Source: Hyphomicrobiales bacterium
Lineage (GTDB): Bacteria > Pseudomonadota > Alphaproteobacteria > Rhizobiales > Rhodobiaceae
DNA length: 64,000 bases
Direction: 5' to 3'
NCBI GenBank assembly: GCA_002869065.1
Contig: PKTR01000002.1
Location: 1,116,001-1,180,000, forward strand
A program made the translations under genes and the position numbers. Below the pieces are notes generated by a model, which was given only the letters and a program-made list of their open reading frames with translations, was not told the DNA's origin and ran no database searches. Of the stretch, positions 17,826 through 26,187 are shown piece after piece (position 1 is the first letter of the stretch; the number at the start of each line of letters is the position of its first letter).

Positions 17826-18632
17826 CTAACTGCCGCTTTTCAGAGCGAGCCGGCGGGCGATCGCCGCGCCGAGCAAAGGCAGGCCAACGGTGAGGAAGAT
17901 CATCACCGCGCCGAGTGCGTTGATTTCCGGGCTGATCGAATTGCGCAGCATGGCAAAGATCTGGGTCGGGACGGTTTCCACGCCGCCGGGCTTCCAGAAC
18001 AGGGTGCCGGTGATGTCGTCGAAGCTGATCGTGAAGGCGAACAGCATGCCGGCCAGGACGGCCGGCGCGAGCAGCGGCAGGGTGATCTGGAAAAAGGTCT
18101 GGACGGGGCTGGCGCCGAGCGACATCGCGGCCTCCTCGACGTCGCGGCGGATGCCGACGAGGCGCGCCTGCACGACGAGGATGACGAAGGGCAGGGTGAA
18201 GATGACGTGGCCAAGCAGCAGGAGCGTGAAGCTCTTGGGCACGTTGAGCGCCTTCATGAACAGCAGGATCGCCACGGCAAGCACCACTTCGGGCACCAGG
18301 ATCGGCGCGATCAGCACGGTCGAGATGAGGTTCTGGCCGGGCACCCGGTAGCGGACCAGGGCGAGGCTGGCGAGCACACCAAGCGTGGTCGAGATCAGCG
18401 CGGTCATGGCACCGAGCGCAAACGAGGTGCGGAAGGCCCGCATGATGGCGTCGTTCTCGATCAGCGCGATGAACCAGCGGAACGAGAAGCCGGTCATCGG
18501 GAAGGAGCCGAACTGGCTGGCGTTGAAGGCGAGCAGCACGACCACGGCAACCGGCAGGAACATGAAGCCGTAGACGAGGATCGCCCAGGCGCGCACGAGG
18601 CCCCAGCCGGTGGGTTTGAAAAAGCCCATCAT
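17826..18632 (-). CDS. ABC transporter permease (PotC-like)
   Basis: A 268-residue inner-membrane permease with six predicted hydrophobic segments. The EAA loop that docks the ATPase is seen as RDVEEAAMSLGASPVQTFFQITLPLLAPA near residue 165. The gene starts with two consecutive ATG codons that overlap the stop of the first permease gene (TCATGATG). The frame continues open upstream through the first permease gene but that is a shadow. Works as a heterodimer with the product of 18629-19495. Confidence 0.9.
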   Translation of the reverse strand: MMGFFKPTGWGLVRAWAILVYGFMFLPVAVVVLLAFNASQFGSFPMTGFSFRWFIALIENDAIMRAFRTSFALGAMTALISTTLGVLASLALVRYRVPGQNLISTVLIAPILVPEVVLAVAILLFMKALNVPKSFTLLLLGHVIFTLPFVILVVQARLVGIRRDVEEAAMSLGASPVQTFFQITLPLLAPAVLAGMLFAFTISFDDITGTLFWKPGGVETVPTQIFAMLRNSISPEINALGAVMIFLTVGLPLLGAAIARRLALKSGS

Positions 18633-19495
18633 GACAGCCCCTTCGCCAGTTGGCTCATGCCGAGGAAATGGTTGTAGACGGCGACGACGGCGCCGAGCAC
18701 GGCCAGCAACATCAGCGACAGGGCCGACCCGAGCGGCCAGTCGAGCTGGGTGATGATCGCCTCGAAGACGAGGTTGGCGAACATGGCGTCGCGCGGGCCG
18801 CCGAGCACCAGCGGGGTGATGTAGGTGCCGGCGCCAAGCACGAAGCACAGCAGACCGCCGGCGGCGAGGCCGGGCAGCGACAGCGGCAGGGTGACTTCGA
18901 GGAACGCTTTCCAGCGAGTGGCGCCGAGCGAGCAGGCGGCGTCTTCCAGCGTCGCGTCGATGCCTTCCAGGCTGACATAGACGTTGAGCACCATGAACGG
19001 CAGCAGGAAGTGGACGAGGCCGAGAATGACGGTGGTCTCGTTGTAGAGCATCTGGATCGGCTCGGAGACGATGCCGAGCGACAACAGCGCGGAGTTGAAC
19101 GCGCCCGAGACGCCGAGAATGTTGATCCACGACATGGTGCGGATGATGTAGCTGATCCAGAACGGCAGCATCAGCAGGATAAGAAGCAGCGTCCGGTTGC
19201 CTTTCGAGCGGGCAATGAAATAGGCCGACGGATAGCCGGCGAGCGCGCAGACGATGGTCGACAGTCCGGCGATCTTCAGCGTGTTGAGCAGAATGTCGCG
19301 ATAGAACGAGTCGGTGAGCGCTTCTTTCCAGTTGTCGAGATAGAAACCGGCGACGTCGGCGCCGGTTGCCGTGCGCAGCCAGAACGAATAGACGACGATG
19401 AAGGCAAGCGGGACGAAGAGGAGCAGCGTCACGGCGGTGAGCGCCGGTGACAGCAATATCCAGGGTTGGCGTCGTTCGCGGGCTTCTATGCTCAT
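18629..19495 (-). CDS. ABC transporter permease (PotB-like)
   Basis: A 288-residue permease, first gene of the amine operon. Hydrophobic segments start at ILLSPALTAVTLLLFVPLAFIVVYSF, and the EAA loop is DATLEDAACSLGATRWKAFLEVTLPLSLPG near residue 200. I chose ATG 19495 because a GAGGG Shine-Dalgarno sequence lies just upstream; a GTG at 19507 is the only alternative. The 193 bases upstream are shared with the divergent lysR gene and contain a LysR-type operator. Confidence 0.9.
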   Translation of the reverse strand: MSIEARERRQPWILLSPALTAVTLLLFVPLAFIVVYSFWLRTATGADVAGFYLDNWKEALTDSFYRDILLNTLKIAGLSTIVCALAGYPSAYFIARSKGNRTLLLILLMLPFWISYIIRTMSWINILGVSGAFNSALLSLGIVSEPIQMLYNETTVILGLVHFLLPFMVLNVYVSLEGIDATLEDAACSLGATRWKAFLEVTLPLSLPGLAAGGLLCFVLGAGTYITPLVLGGPRDAMFANLVFEAIITQLDWPLGSALSLMLLAVLGAVVAVYNHFLGMSQLAKGLS

Positions 19496-19630
19496 GGGGA
19501 CCCTCACGAAGGATCCGCGGCACCGACGAAATGCCCGTGGCCACGGCTATGGTCGCGCACTCTCCAAAGGGACAATTTCCGTAAAGTCACCTCGCCCCGC
19601 CGGACGTGACTTTTGAAGTGTGGCAAGCGA

Positions 19631-19645
19631 TTGAGAATTCCTCAA
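19631..19645. promoter_or_regulatory. LysR-type operator box between potB-like gene and lysR
   Basis: TTGAGAATTCCTCAA is a 15-base interrupted palindrome (TTGAG, five bases, CTCAA) with the T-N11-A core that defines LysR-family boxes. It lies 44 bases before the lysR ATG and 136 bases before the divergent permease gene, where an autoregulating activator would bind. No second close match is obvious next to it. Confidence 0.65.
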
Positions 19646-19688
19646 ATAGATAGTTGAAATTGTGACTATAGATTTTCAGAATGTCGGC

Positions 19689-20651
19689 ATGCGGAAATCC
19701 AATGATCGGGCCGAACAGCTCGCCCGCCGTCTCGACTGGAACCTGTTGCGCACCTTTGTCGTGCTTGCCGAGTCGCGCAGCGTGACGGATGCGGCCGAGC
19801 GGCTGCGGCTGAAGCAGCCAACGGTCTCCAATGCCTTGCGCCGATTGGAGGAACAGCTCGGGCGCAAGTTGATCGACCGCGGGCCCGGGCGGTTCATCCT
19901 GACCGATGCCGGGCGTATGCTGCTGCGCGAGGCGGTCGATATTCACGGCACCATTCTCGGCCTCGACACCTTGATGCGCGAGGTGCGCGAAGAGGTGCGC
20001 GGGCATGTGAACATTTCCGTGGCGAGCCATGTTTCCTCGCCGTTGTTCGATGCCGCGCTGGCCGCCTTTCATACCGCACACCCCAGGGCGACGCTGTCGA
20101 TCGACGTGATGGCGAGCCGGCTGGCGATCGAGAACGTACGGGCGCGACGGTCGTCCTTTGCCGTTTGCCTGGTGCACGACCAAAGCCCGCAGCTCGAATA
20201 TCGACCGGTGTTTCGCGAGTTCTTCGGCCTGTTCTGCGGGCCGACCCATCCGCTGTTCGGGCGCACCGGGCTGACCCGGCACGATCTCGCCGGGCACGCC
20301 TCGGTGTCGTTCATCACCGACCAGATGTCCGATGCGCTGCGCCCGGTCGCGCTGATGCGTGCCGAAGCCGATCTCGACGACCATGTGGTGGCGACCTCGT
20401 CGCATCTGGAAGAGGTGCGGCGGCTGATCGTTGCCGGGCTCGGGGTCGGGCCGCTGCCGCTTCACGTGGTCGAGCGCGATGTGCGCGACGGGTTGTTGTG
20501 GCGGCTGCCGCCCTATGACGACCCGCCGGCAATCGACGTGTTCATGGTGTTCAATCCGAATGCGCGCATGAACCGGGCCGAGGAAGCGATGATCGGCGAG
20601 TTGATCGCGCGTATCAACGCGGTCCCGTTCAGCGAGAGAACCTATGACTAG
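19689..20651 (+). CDS. LysR family transcriptional regulator
   Basis: A 320-residue LysR protein. The winged-helix domain is clear (LDWNLLRTFVVLAESRSVTDAAERLRLKQPTVSNALRRLEEQLG), followed by the effector domain with GHVNISVASH and the typical GLGVGPLPLHVVE near the C-terminus. The start is uncertain: ATG 19689 or GTG 19662, nine codons earlier; neither has a clear Shine-Dalgarno sequence. It is divergent from the transporter/aminotransferase/BKACE operon and probably controls it in response to the imported compound or an intermediate. Confidence 0.88.
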   Translation: MRKSNDRAEQLARRLDWNLLRTFVVLAESRSVTDAAERLRLKQPTVSNALRRLEEQLGRKLIDRGPGRFILTDAGRMLLREAVDIHGTILGLDTLMREVREEVRGHVNISVASHVSSPLFDAALAAFHTAHPRATLSIDVMASRLAIENVRARRSSFAVCLVHDQSPQLEYRPVFREFFGLFCGPTHPLFGRTGLTRHDLAGHASVSFITDQMSDALRPVALMRAEADLDDHVVATSSHLEEVRRLIVAGLGVGPLPLHVVERDVRDGLLWRLPPYDDPPAIDVFMVFNPNARMNRAEEAMIGELIARINAVPFSERTYD

Positions 20652-20678
20652 CCAGGTATCGCGGGAGGCGGGCTGCGC

Positions 20679-21236
20679 CTACGGTTCGAGCTCGGTGTCC
20701 CAGTAGAGGAAGTCGACCCAGCTGTCGTGCAGGTAGTTGGGCGGGAAGCGGCGACCGTTGATGTGCAGATCGTGCAGCGTCGGGCGGAACGGCGCCTGAC
20801 GCGGCCACATGTCGGCGTGGCGGCAGGACTTGTTGCCTTTCTTCAGATTGCACGGCGCGCAGGCGGCGACGACGTTGTCCCAGGTGGTCTGGCCGCCGCG
20901 CGAACGCGGAACGACGTGGTCGAAGGTGAGGTCGTCCTGGCTGCCGCAATACTGGCACTCGAACCTGTCGCGCAGGAACACGTTGAAGCGGGTGAAGGCG
21001 GGATTTCGGGCCGGGCGGATGAAGGTTTTCAGCGACACCACGCTCGGCAGGCGCATCTCGAATTTCGGGCTGCGCACGGCGACGTCATATTCGGAGACGA
21101 TGTTCACGCGGTCGAGGAAAACCGCCTTGATCGTGTCCTGCCAGGACCACAGAGACAAAGGGTAGTAGCTCAGCGGACGGTAGTCCGCGTTCAGCACTAG
21201 CGCGGGGTGCGCGCCCGATGTCGATGCGATCGTCAA
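20679..21236 (-). CDS. HNH endonuclease
   Basis: A 185-residue protein with one HNH nuclease domain in the middle: RDRFECQYCGSQDDLTFDHVVPRSRGGQTTWDNVVAACAPCNLKKGN, with both CxxC zinc pairs and the catalytic DH. The start is TTG (21236-21234), supported by GAGGAG six bases upstream; no ATG precedes the conserved N-terminus VLNADYRPLSYYPLSLW. This stand-alone HNH protein is widely conserved in alphaproteobacteria at chromosomal positions, so a housekeeping role seems likelier than a mobile one. It converges on lysR. Confidence 0.88.
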   Translation of the reverse strand: MTIASTSGAHPALVLNADYRPLSYYPLSLWSWQDTIKAVFLDRVNIVSEYDVAVRSPKFEMRLPSVVSLKTFIRPARNPAFTRFNVFLRDRFECQYCGSQDDLTFDHVVPRSRGGQTTWDNVVAACAPCNLKKGNKSCRHADMWPRQAPFRPTLHDLHINGRRFPPNYLHDSWVDFLYWDTELEP

Positions 21237-21325
21237 ATCGAACTCCTCGTTCCGTCGATTCGTTCCAGATCGTTTGGCGGCGCCATATTGTTAGGCCGGT
21301 ATGTCACCTTTGTGAAGGCCGGCTT

Positions 21326-21970
21326 TCATAGCGGCATCGCGTCGCGTCCCTGTCGGCAAACCCGGTAATAGGCCCAGAACAGACGTGCGGCGACGCCGCG
21401 CCAGGGCGACCAAAGTTCGGCGATTTCGACGAGGGCCTTCGGCTTCGGCCGCTCGTCCATCCCGAAGGCTTCGGCAACGGCGATCTGCAGGGCGAGGTCG
21501 CCGGCGGGGAAGATGTCGCGATGGCCGAGACAGAACAGCAGGAACACTTCGGCCGTCCACGGGCCGATGCCTTTCACCGCGGTCAGCAACTCGGTCGCTT
21601 CATCGGCGGGACGGGCGCCCAGTTCGTCGACCGGCAGCGACCCGTCGCCGGCACTTTCGGCGATGGCCCGCAGGGTGCGGATCTTCGGTGCCGACAGGCC
21701 GCAGCCTCGCAGCGTGTCGTCGCAGGCGTCCATGATGCCGTTTGGGCAGACCGTGCCGAGCGTGTCGGTCAGGCGGCGAAAGATCGAATCGGCGCTGGCC
21801 TTGGAAAGCTGCTGGGCGACGACGATCTCGCACAGGCCGGAAAAGCCTGGTGGGCGGCGACGAAGCGGAACCGGACCGGCAAGCTCGATGACCTCATGCA
21901 GGCGGGGGTCGACCCGGCGCAGGTGGTCGATCCCCTCAGCGATGTCGTCCTCTGTCTCGATCAGGCGCAT
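21326..21970 (-). CDS. DNA-3-methyladenine glycosylase (AlkA-like, HhH-GPD)
   Basis: A 214-residue helix-hairpin-helix glycosylase. The HhH motif is LTAVKGIGPWTAEVFLLF near residue 140 and the catalytic aspartate lies in IFPAGDLALQ just after it. EIVVAQQLSKASADSIFRRL is the usual first helical signature. It removes alkylated bases in base-excision repair. There is no Cys4 iron-sulfur cluster, as in AlkA. Start ATG 21970 follows AAGGAA; an earlier in-frame ATG at 21997 is possible. The gene diverges from gluQ, 163 bases away. Confidence 0.88.
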   Translation of the reverse strand: MRLIETEDDIAEGIDHLRRVDPRLHEVIELAGPVPLRRRPPGFSGLCEIVVAQQLSKASADSIFRRLTDTLGTVCPNGIMDACDDTLRGCGLSAPKIRTLRAIAESAGDGSLPVDELGARPADEATELLTAVKGIGPWTAEVFLLFCLGHRDIFPAGDLALQIAVAEAFGMDERPKPKALVEIAELWSPWRGVAARLFWAYYRVCRQGRDAMPL

Positions 21971-22133
21971 CGGCGTCGATTCCTTTTCCAACTGCATGAG
22001 CCTTGGCAAATCGCCGTCCGGCGTCAAGAGTGGAGGCAATCGTGATGGCGGCTCGCCCGTCGCGCGACCCGAAACCTGCCCGAACCTGCTCGTCCACAGA
22101 CGCGCCGCACCCGGATCCACTGTTCTGACCGCC

Positions 22134-23006
22134 ATGCCGACCCGTCCCGTCTTCCGCTTCGCACCGAGCCCGAATGGCGATCTGCATCTCGGCCATGCCT
22201 ATTCCGCGCTGCTCAATTTCCACATGGCGAGGAAGGGCGGTGGGCGTTTCCTCGTGCGTATCGAGGATATCGACATCGGCCGTTGCCGGCCGGAATTCGA
22301 AGCGGGCATCTTGGAAGACCTCGCCTGGCTCGGCCTCTCCTGGGAAGAGCCGGTCCACCGCCAGTCGGAGTATTTCGACGGCTACCGATCCGCCCTTGGC
22401 AAGCTGAGCGGGATGGGGCTGACGTTCCTGTCGCGGGCGACCCGCAAGGAAATTGCCGAGGGTGTCGCTGCTCGGGAAGCGGCGCTTGGCGAAACCTGGC
22501 CGCGCGACCCAGACGGCGCGCCGCTCTATCCGTTCGGTGTGGAAGACCGGGCGGCAGGAAATGAGGTGACGGACGAGCCGGCGGCGGTGCGGCTGCGCAT
22601 GGAAGAGGCTGTGGCGCGGGCCGGCGATCTTGTCTGGAGCGAGACCGGCGCCGGGCCGAATGGCGAGACGGGATCGGTCGCTGCGCGGCCGCTCGACTGG
22701 GGCGACGTGCTGGTTGCGCGCAAAGATGTGCCGACCAGCTATCATTTATCGGTGGTCGTCGACGATGCGCTGCAAGGCGTGACGCATATCGTGCGCGGGC
22801 AGGATCTGTTCTGGTCGACCAGCGTCCACCGGCTGTTGCAGACCCTGCTCGGCTTTCCGGCGCCGGCCTATCACCATCACCGGCTGATCCTTGGCGAGGA
22901 TGGCCGCAAATTGTCGAAATCGGCGCGGGATACGAGTCTCAGATCATTGCGCGACGCCGGCGCGACGCCGGGCGACATCCGCCGGATGATCGGGTTTGTG
23001 GACTGA
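22134..23006 (+). CDS. gluQ: Glutamyl-Q tRNA(Asp) synthetase
   Basis: A 290-residue short paralogue of glutamyl-tRNA synthetase: catalytic core only, no anticodon-binding domain, as in GluQRS, which attaches glutamate to queuosine 34 of tRNA(Asp). The HIGH motif is PSPNGDLHLGHAYSALL near residue 10 and the KMSKS equivalent is GRKLSKSARDTSLRSL near residue 260. The zinc-binding cysteines usual after the acceptor-binding region (CxC...Y...C) are absent: the corresponding stretch reads GLTFLSRATRKEIAEG. The frame is open far upstream but the AlkA gene occupies that DNA. Confidence 0.92.
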   Translation: MPTRPVFRFAPSPNGDLHLGHAYSALLNFHMARKGGGRFLVRIEDIDIGRCRPEFEAGILEDLAWLGLSWEEPVHRQSEYFDGYRSALGKLSGMGLTFLSRATRKEIAEGVAAREAALGETWPRDPDGAPLYPFGVEDRAAGNEVTDEPAAVRLRMEEAVARAGDLVWSETGAGPNGETGSVAARPLDWGDVLVARKDVPTSYHLSVVVDDALQGVTHIVRGQDLFWSTSVHRLLQTLLGFPAPAYHHHRLILGEDGRKLSKSARDTSLRSLRDAGATPGDIRRMIGFVD

Positions 23007-23118
23007 TCATTTTGTGTCGTCGTCCTATAGCCAGCGCGGTTTCATGGACTTAAAGAAAAGGCAGGGGCCGAACGGAATTGGCCGGCTTCGCGCCGGACAA
23101 GGATTTCAGGAGAGATCG

Positions 23119-23556
23119 ATGGGTTTTTTTGATTTCGTCACGGACGCCGGCAAGAAGCTGTGGGGCGGAGACGACGACGAAGCGGCGGCAGCCGAGGCTC
23201 TGGAAAAAGAGGTCAAGGATCTTGGGCTTGGCGGCGACGTCGAGATCAAGGTCGAGGGCGATACGGTCAAGATTGCCGGTATGGCACCGAGCCAGGAGGT
23301 GAAGGAGAAGATCATCCTCGCCGCCGGCAATATCGCCGGCATCGGCAAGGTCGAGGAAGAGATCAAGGCCGATGTCGAGGAAGAGCCGGCGACCTTCCAT
23401 ACGGTGGAAAAGGGCGACACGCTGTGGGCCGTGGCCAAGAAGGCCTATGGCGACGGCTCGAAGTACAACGCCATTTTCGAGGCCAACCGGCCGATGTTGT
23501 CCGATCCCGACAAGATCTATCCGGGCCAGGTGCTTCGCATTCCGAAACTCGGCTGA
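23119..23556 (+). CDS. BON and LysM domain protein (Kbp/YgaU-like)
   Basis: A 145-residue protein with the arrangement of E. coli Kbp: an N-terminal amphipathic start (MGFFDFVTDAGKKLWG), a BON domain (residues about 35-85: LGGDVEIKVEGDTVKIAGMAPSQEVKEKIILAAGNIAGIGKVEEEI) and a C-terminal LysM domain (TFHTVEKGDTLWAVAKKAYGDGSKYNAIFEANRPM...YPGQVLRIP). E. coli Kbp binds potassium; LysM domains otherwise bind peptidoglycan. CAGGAGAG lies ideally before ATG 23119. A strong terminator follows the stop. Confidence 0.92.
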   Translation: MGFFDFVTDAGKKLWGGDDDEAAAAEALEKEVKDLGLGGDVEIKVEGDTVKIAGMAPSQEVKEKIILAAGNIAGIGKVEEEIKADVEEEPATFHTVEKGDTLWAVAKKAYGDGSKYNAIFEANRPMLSDPDKIYPGQVLRIPKLG

Positions 23557-23580
23557 TCGTACTGACCGACTAGGACGGGA

Positions 23581-23610
23581 AAAGGCGGCCTCACAGGGTC
23601 GCCTTTTTTT
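23581..23610 (+). terminator. Rho-independent terminator of the LysM/BON gene
   Basis: AAAGGCGGCC (23581-23590) pairs with GGTCGCCTTT (23597-23606), ten base pairs including one G-U, around a six-base loop, and the T run continues to 23610. It ends the transcript of the gene at 23119-23556. Confidence 0.9.
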
Positions 23611-23650
23611 CTTGCCGCGCTGCGGTGCGGTTCCCGCGGGGCCTCGCCCG

Positions 23651-24601
23651 CTACTGCATTGGCAAGATCTGCATCCACGCCGCCATGGCCACCACCGAGA
23701 TCGCATTGGTGACGGTGATGGTGTTCGATGCGAGTCCGTGGCCGGTGCGGAAGCGGTTGGCGATCAGATAGGCGTTGACGCCGGTCGGGCAGGCGGCCGC
23801 GATGGTCGCGACAGATACCCAGAGCGGCGGCAGGTCGGTCAGATAGGTGGTGAAGGTCCATACCAGCGCCGGCAGTGCACCGACCTTGAGCACCGACAGC
23901 ACCAGCGAGGGCGCGAGATTGCCGCCGATGCCATAGCGCTTCAGCGCCATGCCGAGCGCGAAAAGGGCGCAGGGCGCGGCGGTGGCCGCGAGCTTGTCGA
24001 TCAGCACTTTCGGCAGGCCCTCGACCGGCAGGCCGGCAAGCCGCCACAGCCCGCCGGCGATGATGCCGATGACGATCGGATTGCTGACGAGGCTGAGGCC
24101 GATCGAGCGCATCAGGTGAAGCGGCGAGATCGCCGTCTGGTTCTCGCGCCGTTCGACCCGCTCGATGAGCAGCGTGCTCGCCACCATCATCACCGGCAGA
24201 TGCACCGAGATCAGGATGAACAGCGGCACCGAGCCGGCCTCGCCGAAGGCGGTGAGGATCAGCGGGATGCCGATCAGCACGAGATTGGAAAAGCCGGCAG
24301 AGACGCCACCAACGACGCCGGCGCGGGCATCGCGCCCGAAGCCGAGGCGGACGACCCGGTCGGCGAGGGTCCAGACCACGACGACGGCGGCGAAATAGGG
24401 GATCCACAGCGCCCAGGGCGACACCGCCGGCAAATGCGCGGTGGCCAGCGTGCGGAAGATCAGCAGTGGCACGGCGACGGTGAAGACGAAATCGCCGAGG
24501 GCCTCGCCGACTTCCTTCCTGAGGATGCCGAAGGCGGCGATCGCATAGCCGAGACCGATCAGTCCGAAGACCGGCAGGATGATCTCGACGAGCTGTTCCA
24601 T
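23651..24601 (-). CDS. AEC family transporter (auxin efflux carrier type)
   Basis: A 316-residue membrane protein with about ten hydrophobic segments in two halves, as in the AEC family (malonate, malate and other organic anion carriers). Family features: ILPVFGLIGLGYAIAAFGIL at the start, SNLVLIGIPLI near residue 105, SNPIVIGIIAGGLW near residue 185 and ACPTGVNAYLIANRF near residue 270. Start ATG 24601; the upstream frame is a shadow of the kinase gene. Substrate unknown. It converges on the LysM/BON gene. Confidence 0.9.
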   Translation of the reverse strand: MEQLVEIILPVFGLIGLGYAIAAFGILRKEVGEALGDFVFTVAVPLLIFRTLATAHLPAVSPWALWIPYFAAVVVVWTLADRVVRLGFGRDARAGVVGGVSAGFSNLVLIGIPLILTAFGEAGSVPLFILISVHLPVMMVASTLLIERVERRENQTAISPLHLMRSIGLSLVSNPIVIGIIAGGLWRLAGLPVEGLPKVLIDKLAATAAPCALFALGMALKRYGIGGNLAPSLVLSVLKVGALPALVWTFTTYLTDLPPLWVSVATIAAACPTGVNAYLIANRFRTGHGLASNTITVTNAISVVAMAAWMQILPMQ

Positions 24602-24823
24602 GAACGGGCTTTCCAGCGATTGCGACCGGGCGGATGCGGCAAGAGGGCCGACTTTGTGCGCGGGGATTGCCGCGGTCAATGGGTGCCGATGGCCTGCAAG
24701 GCTGCCATGCAGACGCCTGCCGGCCCGCGTGACGGCAGAAAATCGCGGTTTTCGGAGCGAATCGGCCCCGTTCCGCTTGTCCTTCACTGGCTCAGCCTGT
24801 AAGCCATCGGTGGGTGGAAAGTG

Positions 24824-26026
24824 ATGGAAGAACCGGGCGAAAACGAAAGTCAGACGCGGCGCGCGGCTGACAGCGGCAGTGACGCTGCAACCCTCCTGGC
24901 GGTTGCGGGCCATGAACTGCGCACACCGATCGGTGCCATCCTCACCCTGGTGGAACTGCTGCAGACCACCGATCTCGACGATCAGCAGCGATATTTCCTC
25001 AAATCGATCCAGGAAGCCGCCAGCATGGGTCTGGCGCTGGCCGAGGACATCCTGCATGCCGGGCGTGCCGCCAAGGGCCGGGCGCCGGATGTTGCGATCC
25101 CCTATTCCCCGGCGCGATTGATTGACGAAGTGATGTCGATGATGACGCCGGGCGCGGAGCAGAAGGGTCTTTCCTTCGGCGCGGATACCGAAGGCGTTGC
25201 CGGGCGCTGGGTGGTCGGCAACAGCGATGCGGTGCGCCGCATCCTCGTCAGCCTTTGCGAAAACGCGCTCAAATATACCGAACACGGATCGGTCGAGATC
25301 GCAGCGACGCTTGAAGCAGGTGCCGGCGCGGACGGGATGCAGACGCTGGTGCTCGCCGTTTGCGATACCGGCCCCGGGCTTTTGCCGCGCGATCAGGAAC
25401 GACTCTACCGGGCCTTTGAGCGTGGCAGCGGGGTCGCCGGGATCGCCGGAACCGGGCTCGGGCTGTGGATCGTGCACAGCCTTGTCGCCGCGCTTGGCGG
25501 CACCATCGCCGTCGACAGCGAGCGCGGCAAGGGTACGACCTTCACCGTGCGCATTCCGGCAGCCGACGCCGATCCGGAAACGCTGCCCGCCGGCGATGAT
25601 GGGTCGGCTGCCGTTCAGGAGCGGCGGGATACGGGCGCGCCGCTGTTGCAGCGTTCGATCCGGGTGCTCGTCGTCGACGATAACCGCTTCTCACGTGAGA
25701 TCGCGCTTGCCTGCCTTGGCGGGTTCGGCATGGAGGGGATCGCGGTCGACAGCGGCGAGAAGGCGCTTGCCGCGCTCGGCGACGCACCGTTCGATCTGGT
25801 GCTGCTCGACCTCACCATGCCCGGGTTCGACGGGTTCGAAACGCTCGCGGCCATTCAGGGCATGGAATCGGTGCGCGCGATCCCGGTCATTGCGATGTCG
25901 GCATGGTCCGACAAGGCTGCGCCGGACAAGCTTGCCGCCGCAGGATTCAACGGACGCATCGACAAGCCGTTCAAGCCCGGCGCGCTTTACCGGACCATCC
26001 TCGAGGCGGTCGGCGACGATAGCTGA
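24824..26026 (+). CDS. Soluble hybrid histidine kinase/response regulator
   Basis: A 400-residue two-component hybrid with no membrane segment and no input domain. The kinase begins almost at once: phospho-acceptor H30 in AVAGHELRTPIG, N-box ILVSLCENALKYTE near residue 145, G1 box CDTGPGL and G2 box AGTGLGLWIV. A linker of about 40 residues leads to a receiver domain (residues 278-396) with DD 285-286, phospho-acceptor D329 in LVLLDLTMPG and K in RIDKPFKPG. GTG 24821 just before ATG 24824 is an alternative start. With neither sensor nor output domain it probably takes its signal from a partner protein. Confidence 0.9.
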   Translation: MEEPGENESQTRRAADSGSDAATLLAVAGHELRTPIGAILTLVELLQTTDLDDQQRYFLKSIQEAASMGLALAEDILHAGRAAKGRAPDVAIPYSPARLIDEVMSMMTPGAEQKGLSFGADTEGVAGRWVVGNSDAVRRILVSLCENALKYTEHGSVEIAATLEAGAGADGMQTLVLAVCDTGPGLLPRDQERLYRAFERGSGVAGIAGTGLGLWIVHSLVAALGGTIAVDSERGKGTTFTVRIPAADADPETLPAGDDGSAAVQERRDTGAPLLQRSIRVLVVDDNRFSREIALACLGGFGMEGIAVDSGEKALAALGDAPFDLVLLDLTMPGFDGFETLAAIQGMESVRAIPVIAMSAWSDKAAPDKLAAAGFNGRIDKPFKPGALYRTILEAVGDDS

Positions 26027-26187
26027 GCCGGCGTGCCTGTTGGGGAAAAGCGCATTCCGTTCGGGCTGCCCGTTGCCTTTGCCATCTCATTGTCGTCAAA
26101 TTCCGTTAGGGAATGACCTCGAATCCGAGCGAAGATTTGCCGGCAAATCGTTGTTCCGGACAGTCAACAAGGACGGGAAAAGGCAGG

